From contig QNQO01006987.1 in NCBI GenBank assembly GCA_003290165.1, positions 558,001-622,000 of the forward strand: a DNA stretch of 64,000 bases, given 5' to 3'. This DNA comes from Berberis thunbergii (taxonomy: Eukaryota > Streptophyta > Magnoliopsida > Ranunculales > Berberidaceae). The notes under the pieces were generated by a model. It made no database searches. It was not told the DNA's origin and saw only the letters and a program-made list of their open reading frames with translations. The first letter of the stretch is position 1, and every line of letters begins with the position of its first letter. Position numbers and translations under genes: made by a program. Below, piece after piece: positions 37,440 through 48,620 of the stretch.

Positions 37440-37780
37440 AAAGCTCCTCCTTCCCTGCTCCCTCCACTCGACATCGACCCACCTCCCTACTCCCCTCGAC
37501 TCCACTCGAAGCTCCTCCTTCCCTGCTCCCCTCGACTCCACTCAACATCGACTTCCTCCCTCGACTTCCTCCTTCCCTGCTCCTCTCCACTCCACTCGAA
37601 GCTCCTCCTTCCCTGCTCCCCTCCACTCGACTTCCCTGCTCCCTCCACTCGACATCGACCCTCCCTGCTCCCTCGACTTCCCTGCTCCCTCCCTCGACTT
37701 CCCTCCTCCCCTCCTTCCCTCCTCCCTCGACTTCCCTCCTCCCCTCCTTCCCTGATCTTCCCTCCTTGCTCGGCGTCTTC
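37440..37780. repeat. Pyrimidine-rich minisatellite (CTCCACTCGACATCGACC / CTCGACTTCCCTGCTCC)
   Basis: Irregular tandem array of short units, strongly C/T on the plus strand. Long frames on both strands (Ser/Pro/Leu-rich or Gly/Glu/Arg-rich) are by-products of the composition. Confidence 0.85.
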
Positions 37781-38037
37781 AACCTCCAAACCATTTTGCA
37801 AAATCGATCAGCGACTGCAGATTCTCTCGTAAGGTTTGCTAAAAAACTAAGGTTTGTTGTTTCAGTCTTTGTTGAAAATTAGAACAAACCCCATTTGTAA
37901 AACAAACACTTAATCTTCCTTTAATGGAGTTTTCTACCCATGGGGTTTGATGTTAAACACAAAATATACTTTGGGGTTCATTAAAATTTGAAAAGAAACT
38001 AAGGGTTTTGTTGGTTTTGTGTCTAGGGTTTCTGAGA

Positions 38038-38180
38038 ATGTCCGGTGCTAGTGGTGGGGAATATGATCCTGCCATGTATAATGATGATGATAAACATAAT
38101 GAGATTACCCATGAAGATGCATGGGCCGTTATCAGTGCTTACTTTGAAGAAAAGGGTCTTGTTAGACAACATATTGAAGT
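38038..38180 (+). pseudogene. NRPB2: RNA polymerase II second-largest subunit (NRPB2) N-terminal fragment
   Basis: From the ATG at 38038 the frame reads an acidic start, then ITHEDAWAVISAYFEEKGLV and RQ. This is the very conserved N-terminus of plant RPB2. After RQ the homology is lost (HIEVDLQQFW, then stop). The following sequence belongs to another captured gene, so this is a capture breakpoint or a missing exon edge. The original start codon is kept, meaning transcription from here would translate an NRPB2-derived leader. Confidence 0.85.
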
Positions 38181-38469
38181 TGATTTGCAACAATTTTGGT
38201 GAGATCTCTTGTGTGCTTGAAGTTGTGTTGTTTAATCAGATTGTATAGAGAGACCCTTTTGGGGCACATGAATTTTGTTGCGAGTGTATCTCTTTCTTTG
38301 CTTGTTTTGAGATTCAATTTGGGGTTTGTGATAATGGGTTTTGTTCAATTGATGGAAATAATGAGGGATTTGTGTGGTTTGGTTGAGATATCTCTGATTC
38401 ATTTTGCTTGTTTATTTTCAGATTCTCGGGGTTTTTAGTTGGTTATCTCTCAAGTAATGTGGTGTTTCA

Positions 38470-39700
38470 GATGGGGGGTCTGTGTTCAGATCTTAATTGT
38501 TGTAATGGTGGGTTTTACTGCGAAGGTTTCGCACGACTTCACTAATCCACAAGATGGTAAAGTCAAACTAAATTCATTTTGTGTTTTTTTTTTAAGAATT
38601 TGATAATTGTTAGTGTTGGTGAATGTATTTTGAGTTTTGTTGATTTGGGTGCATTCAGTGATTCAATGGGGTTGTGAAATTTTGTGTAGTTACCGCGATA
38701 AATAGCTTATTTGTCGCAATGGAGAATCCGGCTCTTCCGGGATGGATTTCGAATGGAGGTGATCCTTGTAAGGAGGCATGGCAAGGGGTTGCGTGTATTG
38801 ATTCGAACATAACTTCGATGTATGAGTGTTCTTTTTTACAGGGGATTTGGGATTTTGTCAATGTATGTTGTGTATGATTGTAATAGTGTTTTGATTTTGC
38901 AGAACGATTAATGCTGCAAATTTGGGTGGAGGATTGGGTGATAACTTGCAATTGTTTACAGTAATAAAAACAATGTAAGTGATATTCGTTATATTTTTTT
39001 TATTTATCCTTGTGAATAGACCATGTGTATAGAGGCATTTATATGAAAGCATCCAGTTCCTACTCTGAAGATTTATGTAGTAACAATGTACTAGAGTCTG
39101 CTCACACACCCCACTTGACTCGCTATGACACTAATGTGAGTTGTGTGCTATATTAGAAGCCAACAAGTGGGCTATAGTGTGCCCTGTTTAAAATGGAAAG
39201 CGATTTGAAGGGAAGAGCATCGACAATGTTTCAAGTGTCGCATACTAAAATTTTCACCATTCTCAACTAAGTTTAAATAAATATCATTTATAATTTTTCT
39301 TTTACATTTTGTTTTCATTCTTTGACGGAGAGATCTCAGCGGCAATCATATTGGAGGGAGTATTCCATCTCACCTGCCTTTTACCTTGATAAACTTGTAA
39401 GTCGTAAATTTTGACTCTAGCTGATCCTTACACATAATCTGCTGGTTGAATAATACCTTTATGTTGTTTGTGATCTGTAGCTCTATCTTTCCTAAGGAAC
39501 TTATATGACAGATTTTTTCTTCATGTATGACATATTTCTTTCAGCTAATTAGTTCACAGGAAGCATCCCAAGTACGTTATCATCTCTAACACAACTGTCA
39601 GCTATGTAAGTTTATGCATCTAAATTGTTAATCGCAAAGCCTAGTTTTGAAATTGTAATTTTTATTAAAATTTTGTGATGTTTTTCCCCCAGGTCACTCA
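38470..39700 (+). pseudogene. STRUBBELIG-receptor family (SRF) LRR kinase ectodomain fragment
   Basis: Successive exons with GT...AG borders encode the start of an SRF ectodomain: a hydrophobic stretch and HDFTNPQD (ends 38556); VTAINSLFVAMENPALPGW, then GGDPCKEAWQGVACIDSN (38690-38819); INAANLGGGLGDNLQLF (38903-38974); DLSGNHIGGSIPSHL (39331-39396); FTGSIPSTLSSLTQLSAM (about 39552-39605); and a last short piece SLNVLKF near 39693. GGDPC.EAWQGV is the SRF signature ahead of the leucine-rich repeats. Transmembrane and kinase exons are missing. The segment lies between two NRPB2 fragments. Confidence 0.85.
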
Positions 39701-39968
39701 ATGTTTTGAAGTTCTAGTATATTTGATTGGACAATTTGACAAGTAAGTTTATTGTGTGGGATTTAAGTAGTGGGTTGGAATAATTTGTGTTTGTTTAGAA
39801 GAATTTGAGTTTTGGTTGTGTTTGATTTGGAAAATTATGTGCACTGTGGTGGGATTTTAGTACCATTGGTTTGGAAGAATATTGGTATTTGTTTACAGAA
39901 ATTGGATTTTGATGATGACTGATCGGAAATGCGGGATTCTAAAATTTGGTCTTGTGTGCTTCTTGTAG

Positions 39969-40640
39969 AATATTTACAAGATCAGCTTTGGTCAGATATA
40001 CTTGAGTAGGCCTATGATGACGGAGGCTAATGGAGAAAGTCAGACTTTGTTTCCGAGAGCTGCTCGATTGAGGAACCTAACCTACTCTGCTCCATTGTAC
40101 GTGGATGTGACCAAATAGGTTCTGAAGAAGGGGCATGATTGTGAGGAAGTTACTAAACCTCCTGAGACCATATCCAAAGTTTTTATAGGGAAGGTATTGA
40201 AATTTGATAGTAAGAGCTTTTCTTTATCGTTTCTTATCTCCACATGCCTGTTTGATTATTGGTATTTATCTGCATGAAAATTCATTATAGTAGTAGTTCA
40301 ATTTGATATTGGACAGATTTAAAAACAGTAAATATGTTGGGTATTGTAGGTTCCCATTATGCTTAGGTCGAGTTATTGTACTCTGTATCAATCTTCCAAG
40401 AAGGATTTGATGGAGCTTGGGGAGTGTTCCTATGACCAAGGTGGATATTTCATTATAAATGGGAGTGAAAAGGTTCTGATTGCTCAGAAGAAAATGAACA
40501 CCAATCATGTGTATGTGTTTAAGAAGAGGCAACCGAACAAGTATTCCTACGTGGCTGCGGTACGATCCATAGCAGAAATGCAAAACATGTCACCAAGCAG
40601 TATGTTTGTGCGGATGCTTTCTCGTACTGGTGCCAAAGGG
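39969..40640 (+). pseudogene. NRPB2: NRPB2 internal exons (protrusion/lobe region)
   Basis: Exon 39969-40193 encodes [19 protein letters not shown], then [20 protein letters not shown] and VTK. Exon 40350-40640 encodes VPIMLRSSYCTLYQSSKKDL, then GGYFIINGSEKVLIAQ and a stretch ending MFVRML..GAKG. Both match consecutive exons of plant RPB2 with proper splice signals. A TAG replaces Arg after VDVTK (about 40117), so the fragment is non-coding across this point. The remaining three quarters of RPB2, including the catalytic hybrid-binding and wall domains, is absent. Confidence 0.88.
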
Positions 40641-41409
40641 GTAATAGATCAATGTTTTTTTTAAAGAATTAAGCTAACTGGTTTAGTTTCTTCTTCCATT
40701 TATAGTGCTTATTTACATTGCTTTTGGTAATGTTATCAATTCTTTTGTGTGTTGTTGTTGAGTGGTCCTAGTAACATTATACTCTCTTATAGGACAAGGA
40801 TATGAACAAATGTTAAACTGCGAAGGGCAACAATGAAACTGTGCATAAAAATGACCAAAACTCAACATCAGCTACCAAAGTTAGTAAAATATAGCTACAG
40901 AACCAGCTCAGTGTCAAACATTGCGGCTCCCAGATAGCTACAGAACAACCAAGGTTTGCGTCTTATTTTCGACCAGTGTTTATTTAAAAGATATTTTTAT
41001 TCAATGTGTCACCTCATCTTTATCATTGGCTTATTCTGCGTGCTGTCCCCTGTCCTGTCTACTTATATATGATATTCATAATGAATTTTTCTTATAATCA
41101 TAGTTTAATCTACTTATTGTTGATACACATTAGACACGATAAATACTTCACAATTATTGTTTGGATGGAGAAGTGCATAATTTATCTAATATCTAACTTT
41201 TTCTTCACTTTGAGGATGCATAGCTTGTGGAGTTTATTACTTGCTAACAGATCAGTTAGTGCATTGTACTTGCTATGTTTAAACTGGCTGCACCAAATTT
41301 TGATGTTTCCATAGCTCTTCAATTTGTTGACACTTACAACTATTAGCATATTGATGGGCAAAAATCTCCAACCAAGGGTCTACTTATGTGTTTTATATTT
41401 CCTTTCATA

Positions 41410-41660
41410 TAAATTAGTGAAGATCCAAGCTGCAAAGCTGAGTGGATTAAGAGTATTTATAGCATGTAATTTGATGTCCAAGCTCTTATCAAACTAACGG
41501 GGCTTTAGTACTATAATGGCATAACATGTTCCGTGGAGCTAGATCTTGAATATTTGAGAAACAAGAAGCTCATATGAAGATAATAGTAAAGATCTTCTTG
41601 ACTCCATACTAGAAGATTTGCATGCATCACATGGCATATTAATCAAGATTAGCATGAGCA
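41410..41660 (+). pseudogene. Unidentified gene-like fragment in CACTA 2
   Basis: A short stretch reads EDPSCKAEWIKSIYSM, then, past a TAA, FDVQALIKLTGL and SVELDLEYLRNKKL, with further stops. The amino-acid pattern looks protein-derived and an ATTAG acceptor-like site precedes it. I do not recognise the family. Confidence 0.3.
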
Positions 41661-42070
41661 TGCAACCTATGCCCATTCTCTGTCTTGTACGTATGATTTA
41701 TTTAACTACAATATATTTTAATTATTATAATCTTTACTCTTTAGTATAGACAGGTTTATAACTGGATTTATATTATTATTGTGAGAGTTACTTTGTATTG
41801 AACCTAAACACTATCTTTTGAAGTTTTAGGCCTAGTTCTTAGCAATGAGTTCTTAATTGTTTGTAAGGTATGCAGATTCTTGAACAAATTTTATTCATAC
41901 AAGATAGGAGTTGTAAGATATTGTCTTTGATAGTGAGGTACATTAGAATCCCTTAATCATTATGTGTGGTGGATTTTGTGTAAAACTTGAGACATTAGCA
42001 TATAATGTCTTTTTACATTTGTTTGTTCATTTATTTTGTTTCTAAACAATTTGCTTTTGGATGACTATAG

Positions 42071-42188
42071 TGCTAGACCAAACTCTAAAGATGGAATGGT
42101 TGCAAATGGAGAAGCCTCACACTCGAAGAGCAAGATAACCAGTATCGATGATGTTTTGCATGGATTAGTTGAGTGGCTTTGTGCCCAG
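42071..42188 (+). pseudogene. V-type ATPase subunit H exon
   Basis: A single exon bounded by TATAG and a GTTAGT donor reads ARPNSKDGMVANGEASHSKS, then KITSIDDVLHGLVEWLCAQ. This matches the linker and following helix of plant VHA-H, the peripheral V1 subunit that couples and silences the proton pump. Only this one exon of the gene was found. The flanking DNA is intron-like, so more VHA-H intron sequence was probably captured with it. Confidence 0.8.
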
Positions 42189-43242
42189 GTTAGTATTTGA
42201 GCGATCACATGTGGTATTTCATTGAAAGAAAGTAATTTATGCTCATTTTATTACATTATGTGGTACTGATATGTGAGATCTGCTCAACATGCATTTGATT
42301 TAGTTTCATTGATACAACTCATTGTCTAACACCATGAGTATATCTTTTGCATTGGTTGATTTGAACCTTCAAAATGCTTCCCTAATGTGTAGTCGAAAAC
42401 CAATATAAGATGAGATACAGACATACAACACAACACACTTTCTGATACAAACCTTCAGAAAAGGGAACAGTCTCAAGTAATTTTTATAGAGTGTTTTATT
42501 TTCTCTCTTTTATTTCAATTTTTTGCGAATGACTTTCTGGATTGGCTATTTTTCTTACAATCCACCATAACTAATATTGCCTATTAAATTTTAAGCCTTA
42601 AGCTCATATAGCACTTGTCTCTAAAGAATATGAGAACTCATGTCTTATTCTCATTTATGGAAACTAATATTTAAAATGCAGTTGCTCGGCATTGTAGTTC
42701 ATATTCTATCCCTTTTGCAAATTTCATTCCATTTACCTATATTAGTATTTAGTATGTGAGTATAGCTCTAGAAAAATTTGGTGCGAATACAGGAGGGAGA
42801 AAATATGGTAGTCACTATCTATAGTGGTCATTTTGGTGAAGTGGCGTTCATCAATAAAACAAGGTTGCTTGTTTCAATAGGTATTTTAATTTGAAGAATG
42901 AGTTGTAACTAAAGTAGGAAACTAGAGCTGCTAAAGATTAGAGGTTTGGGATAAGATAGGGCCTGAAAGGTAATAGTGAGCTCGAGTTGGAGCTGCTGCT
43001 CAGCCATCGCTTTCTCCCCAGGCATTGGTGAGTGTTTTGTTTTACACTTGTTCCCTTGGCGTATTGGTAACTTCTCTTTTTAGATCAAAGGCAAAAAATC
43101 TTGTAGTAGTCATGTCTGCTTACCCGGTCTAGAAAGGTGCTTTCAGCTTTTCTACTTTTCTCTTTCGGCCTTGAACTTGAACTCCCTCTATCCAGGCAGT
43201 CAAAGCCAAATTCTTAGGAATGGTTTTTTGCTTATTCTTAGG

Positions 43243-45615
43243 AACCCAAAGCCAAAGTGCCAGCCAAAAAGTTACATGTGGCTGCAGCAAGGAATGGTTC
43301 TGTGGCAGCTCCCAAGAAGAAAGAAGAATCAAGTGATGATTCTGATTCTGATGATAGCTCTGATGAAGAGGAGGTAAGTTCTAGCAGTGTCAAATTATTC
43401 TTGTGTGTTTAGCATATTTCTCTAATTAGTGCAAGCTAGACATATATCTTTAATTTTGACTTGTTTCTAATAATCGCTTCACTTATGCAGAAAAAATTAG
43501 CAAAGGCACCCATAGCTCTTACCAAGAAAGGAGTTGTCTTGGTCTCCAAAAAGAAAAATGAATCAACTGACAGCTCTGATGACAACAGCTCTGATGAGGA
43601 AGATGTAAGAACTTATTCTGAGTTTTTTTTTCTAATATTAATTGTTGGTAATCTGTTCTTGAACTCCTTGATTTTGGTGGGCTTTAACTCTGTGTACTAT
43701 GCAGAAAGCCCCCAAAACGTCCAAAGGACCTGTGCCTCCAACGAAGAAAGTGCCTGCTGTAGTTTCCAAAAAGAAAGATGAATCTAGCGATAGTTCAGAT
43801 GATAACAGCTCTGATGAGGATGAAGTAAGTGCAATTGTTACTAATATTTCTAGTTTGTTTCGGTTCTCTTGTTTGTAATGCTTTTATGCATTTATATATA
43901 ATGTCCATATTATCAACAACATTATTTCTTTCATGTTGTTACTGTGATGATGTAGCATTTATCTGGATGGGAGTGAACATTCTTGTTAAAATTTTCAAGG
44001 TTTTCAATTTTGGTTTCAAAACAATTACCTGAGAAAGGCATTCTTGAACCAAATATATTATTACGTTAGTGTTGGTGTGGAATGCTTTGTTTACCTACCA
44101 TTGGCATTGTGATTTTTTTTACCTCTATTATTTTTTCAATCATGTTTATTTTCAGAACATGCAAAAACCTATTGCCACCCAAGCTAAAAAGTTGCCAGTA
44201 GCCTCCAAAAAGAAAGATGAGTCAAGTGATGACTCTGAAAGTGAATCTGATGAAGAGGAGGTACATGTTTAATATTCTTTGCTTCAAAGCCTTACTTGAT
44301 GATGAGCCTTCGAATGCCCAACCTGTGAAGAAGGTATAAGCTTGCTAAAATGCAGCTTCAGTTTGTTTTCGTTCTGTAAGTAATTTTCAGTCATTTTCAC
44401 AGATTGTGTATATGGAGTTTTTCTCATTCCTTAGTATTTGATCTGTGCATTTTAGCAGCCTGCCAATGCTTCCAAGGAAAGATCTGATGAAGAATCATCT
44501 GACGAGGAAATGGTAAATGCTGCATCACCAAAAACCAATATTAAGCAAGTTGCTACAAAAACTGAGAAGAAAACAGTAATTTTCTTTTCTTTCCTTCCAA
44601 TGAAAATAGTCATAAATTTTTTTGCTGCAACATTTAAAAAGTTCCCCTTCAAAATTGTACAGCCTCAAACTCCTGCTACACCACAAGAGCAAACCACTGG
44701 ATCCAAGACACTTTTTGTTGGGAACTTGTCTTTCAATATTGAAAGAGCTGATGTGTAAGTGACACTTTATTGAATCTATTGCAGAACATATTCCTATTAT
44801 TTTGGTGTACTTATTCTGGTCCAATTCTGTTACAAGGAGGAGTTCTTCAAGGATGCTGGTGAAGTTGTTGATGTACGTTTTTCATCAGATGAGGATGGGC
44901 GGTTTAAAGGATTTGGGCATATTGAATTTACTTCAATAGAAGCAGCACAGAAGGTATAACTAATTTCTCATGGGTTTTCGGAATGATTTTGTCCGTAGTA
45001 TATCTAAAGGCATTATTTGATCTATTTTAAAAGTCAGTAATTAAATAGTCACTGCATCAAACTTGTAAAACCCTTTGGTTGCAAAATCCAACTTGGCCAC
45101 GCACGTTTACTCTTGCCAACACTGATGCAAAATCAAACTCTACATGACAACTCCCCTTTGAAATAACTAGCATGGAGCCATGGACTGTTATCAGTAAGGA
45201 TAACTATTCCTTTAATTGAAGCTCTATACTTTTGTACGAAGTTGACCAAGTTTGAGAATTTTGATAGTTGTTATCGGTATGTCAAGGTTCCCACTATTCT
45301 TTGCCATGATGTAGATTATGCATATGTTTGACAGTATTTGCTTACTCCTCTGTAGGCACTTGAGTTGAATGGTGAAGATCTTGAAGGACGTCCAGTGAGG
45401 CTTGATTTTGCATGTGAAAGGGGTGCATATACTCCTAATACAGGGTATTGTTTTGATAACATAAATTATTCAAATATTTGTTTCAAACCAGCCATTAGAA
45501 CTGATTGAAAGTTTATGTTGTCTTTTGTAGCAAAGAGTCTTATCAGAAAGGTGGTAAAAGCCAGGGACATACTATATTTGTTAAAGGTTTTGATACCTCC
45601 CTTGGCCACGATGAG
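43243..45615 (+). pseudogene. Nucleolin (NUC-L type) fragment: Lys/acidic repeat exons plus first RRM
   Basis: Exons at 43243-43373, 43491-43604, 43705-43824, 44156-44260 and 44459-44575 each encode a Lys-rich piece followed by a Ser/Asp/Glu block (e.g. KKKDESSDSSDDNSSDEDE), as in plant nucleolin. RRM1 follows in exons 44663-44754 (SKTLFVGNLSFNI, RNP2), about 44837-44954 (KGFGHIEFTS, RNP1) and 45356-45444. Exon 45531-45615 starts RRM2 (HTIFVKGFDTSLGHDE) and the homology stops there. The nucleolar N-terminal exon, most of RRM2 and the GAR tail are missing. The acceptor before EEFFKDAGE gives the wrong phase (one base short), a probable lesion. Confidence 0.88.
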
Positions 45616-46559
45616 GTAAAAATCCATACAGAGTTGATTTTACATTAAAAATCCATACAGAGTTGACTCATGAAACTCTTTTCTTGATTTTGAATCATTT
45701 ACAGCTGATATTTTATATAAATAATAGTTAATAAAAGCTTAAAGAATAGTGATATGTTTATTGCAAACAAAGTCAAAGTGGCCTCTTTTCCTGAGCTCAT
45801 GAACTTCAGCATTAGAGGTGTACACGTACTTAAAAATACGGCTTTATGGGAAGATCTGTTTTGTCTATGCCTTGATTAGTCCTTTCAGACATTGTCTTGG
45901 TACAATCATTTTCTCATAGACTTGTCTGCAGAGTTAATCTCTTAAAGACTTAAACTAGTTGGTACTTTCTATTGTGAATAGGGACAAGCTTACTTCAATT
46001 TTTGTTTCTTGTTTCACCTCTCAAATTTTTATATGATGTTATCTTGATGCGAGGATGATCCCCTCACTTTGCACCTCAATCACCCTCAAAATTCCTATTT
46101 TGATATTTGTGTCTCCATAATTAAGTTTAAGCCCTCATTTTTAGTGTTAACTTTAAAATCAATTTGATGACCACAGAAATTTCAAAATTGGTTGGTCTAT
46201 TCTGGAGCTGGTTTAAAGATTGGGCCATTGAAATTTCTAACCATTATAAGCAGTTTGGGTGGTAAGAGAGATGTGCTACTCCAACGCTAAGACCATATGA
46301 TAATTGTGGGGAAATTCATTTTGCTTCCTAGACTATCACTTTTTTTTCCTCCTAGAATGGTGTTGTCCCACATCCCGCCCTTGATATACATGACTATGTC
46401 TTCATGCAGTTCACTATCAGCTATTCTAATGACAATTATCGGAGTGTAATGTGGCCATGTTCTGGTACATTTGGAGGTTTGTTGCTTCACACCTTTCTAT
46501 GGGGTCTTGTGTTTCGTTTCCATGATGTCTTTTGATTATTGTTTTTGCTGAATTCCAGG

Positions 46560-46810
46560 GTCACTCTAAGAGACAAAAACATTGGATGATCAAGGGCATT
46601 TCTCTCCTCAGTTTAGGATTTGTTATCCATTTTCACAAATGGTCAGAAAAGAGAATTGGATGATACTTGCTTGTTTTCTATGACTTTATTGTCTAATACT
46701 CTGCCTCTGTCCATTTCAGCCATCTCATTAAACAAACAATTGTATAGCTTGAGCTACGTCTGTGTGACAGCAGGTGCAGCTGCATTGGTGTTCTCTTCTT
46801 TTATGTTCTG
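46560..46810 (+). pseudogene. Heparan-alpha-glucosaminide N-acetyltransferase-like (DUF1624/HGSNAT family) fragment
   Basis: Exon 46560-46640 encodes HSKRQKHWMIKGISLLSLGF and VIHF. Exon 46720-46810, after a CCATTTCAG acceptor, encodes ISLNKQLYSLSYVCVTAGAA, then ALVFSSFMFW, ending at a GTAAGG donor. The LNKQLY.FSYVC.T.GAA.LVFS motif marks a transmembrane region of plant HGSNAT-like proteins, which have many membrane spans. Only two membrane segments remain, so this is a captured fragment. Confidence 0.75.
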
Positions 46811-47475
46811 GTAAGGCATTAATGTAGATTAGTTACTCCCTCTTTTTTTCTCTCCCTTGGTATCTAAGTTTATGTGGAGGTCATAGATTGTTTTAGACTC
46901 GGCATATCAATGGCAGTGATCAATGTTGTGATCTGGGCAGGAGTAGGTAGCGTATGGTGGAAAATTTTAGGCCTCTATTGAGTTTTATTCATTTTATCAT
47001 TAATATTATTATTATTTAATTGACAGAGACTGTTTTTAGGCATATATACAATTCCAATACTTGTATGACTAGGATTTTGGAAACTGCTGTATGATGTTTA
47101 ACATTGTTTAACTACCGGCTCAAAACATTCATTGTGATGGCGTCACTTGATCTTATCAATGGAATCAGTGCCCCTAGTATTTGCAATACTGTCATTTGTT
47201 TTTCTGAACTTACATGGCAAGGAGTTTTACAGTCTTTCAAAGTGTTACTGTTGATATGACTAATCATTTTATCTACCTAATGTCACACATGATTATAAAG
47301 AAATGCTAAAGCATCCATACCAAGGGATCCAATACTGTCATTTCTTTTAATAATCGGTACTTACTATTACTTTATATATAGATTGATGTAGATAGAGATA
47401 TTGTCTTGTTATTGTGGGTTATTTTTTCTTTTTTTCACAAAACTCAATAGTTTTATGTTGATCAATACAGTTTAC

Positions 47476-47585
47476 AGGAACTCTGCTAGTCAATCCTCCC
47501 ACGTAAATCAAGATGGTGCAGGCCCATCAAAATTACACTCTTTCTCGAAATCTCTGAAGTCGCGTTTGGATTCATTTTCAATGAG
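47476..47585 (+). pseudogene. Unidentified exon-like segment in CACTA 2
   Basis: Bounded by TTTACAG and ATGAG|GTATTT, it encodes a Ser-rich stretch RNSASQSSHVNQDGAGPSKL, then HSFSKSLKSRLDSFSMR. The clean splice-like borders and open frame suggest another captured exon, but I cannot assign the gene. Confidence 0.35.
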
Positions 47586-47889
47586 GTATTTGATAGCAAG
47601 TTTTAAACTTATAACTGTAGAATACATGTTTTCTATTTATAACCATTAGGCATGATGCTACAAACATAGAGAACAAACTTTTCAAAGTCTGTAAGGACTC
47701 AACCCTACTCCCAATGGGTCCTATCCCCCTAGGCAGTATAATGCATGTATTACTCCATCATATTATATATAGAAGAATTGGCTTTAAAGCAACATTTTAT
47801 ATATAACAACTGTAAAACATCATAAAATAATATAAGTAATTTAACTAAACACAGTTTCATATTATCACCCTCATCTCTTTTGTGCATGA

Positions 47890-48240
47890 ATGGAATGCAG
47901 GCTGCTAACACAAGTGTTGTTACTAAAGGGAGCAGGTTGCTATATGTTGCAGAGTGCTATGTTGTTACATGTAATGTTGTTTAGGAAGGATTTCTGTTAG
48001 ATTAGTTGTCAATAAATGTAGTACTATAAATAAGAGAGCATAAAAGGGAAAAAGGGATTCATTTGATTTGTAAGAAAATTGTACACTTGAGCATTTGCTC
48101 TACAGGAGATTAGCTATCTCGAATTAGCTTTCTTATTGAATACAATCCATTCCATTTACTGTCATCAATCCAGAATTACAATTACAAGTTCTTCAGTCTG
48201 TAATTTCTCTTCATTGCCTGTATTGCATCACTGTCAGTAG
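47890..48240 (+). repeat. Possible LTR-tail fragment
   Basis: A TATA box (CTATAAATAAGAG at about 48024) is followed by TTGTACACTTGAGCATTTGC and a TCTTATTGAATACAATCC block. This resembles the promoter-to-3'-end part of a copia-type LTR. No partner was found. Confidence 0.3.
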
Positions 48241-48274
48241 AACTGCTTTGGCTTAACACCATGACCAAAAAAAA

Positions 48275-48620
48275 AAAAATTGCCACGGCTTAAAACCGTG
48301 GCTAATTATTGCAATGGCTAAGAACCGTGGCCATACCTTGCCACGGCTTATAACCGTGGCTAGTACTGGCCACGGCTTAAAACCGTTGCTAAAACTATTG
48401 CAACGGCTTAGAACCGTGGCCATAACTTGCAATGGTTTTAAGTTGTGGCTACTCCTGGCCACGGCTTAAAACCGTGGCTAAATCATCAACCGTCCTCGAG
48501 CATAAAACCGTTGCTAATATTTTTGCCACTGTTTCTAGTCGTTACTGGGGATTTAGCGACGCCTCTACAGCCCACAACTCTAAGCCATGACAAAGGGTTA
48601 CCCCCACAGTTTAAAACCGT
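48275..48620. repeat. Right subterminal array of CACTA 2
   Basis: Units such as GCCACGGCTTAAAACCGTGG repeat about ten times up to the right TIR. They match the left array in both orientations because the unit is palindromic. Confidence 0.88.

Noticed and set aside
37252..37794. Overlapping frames of 104-167 codons on both strands
   Set aside because: All fall in the subterminal array and minisatellite of CACTA 2. Frames are open on both strands because the repeats lack stop codons.
38470..46810. Treating the NRPB2, SRF, V-ATPase H, nucleolin and HGSNAT-like exons as a cluster of working genes
   Set aside because: Every one lacks essential exons, two have in-frame stops or phase errors, and the whole block lies between matched CACTA termini with a target duplication.
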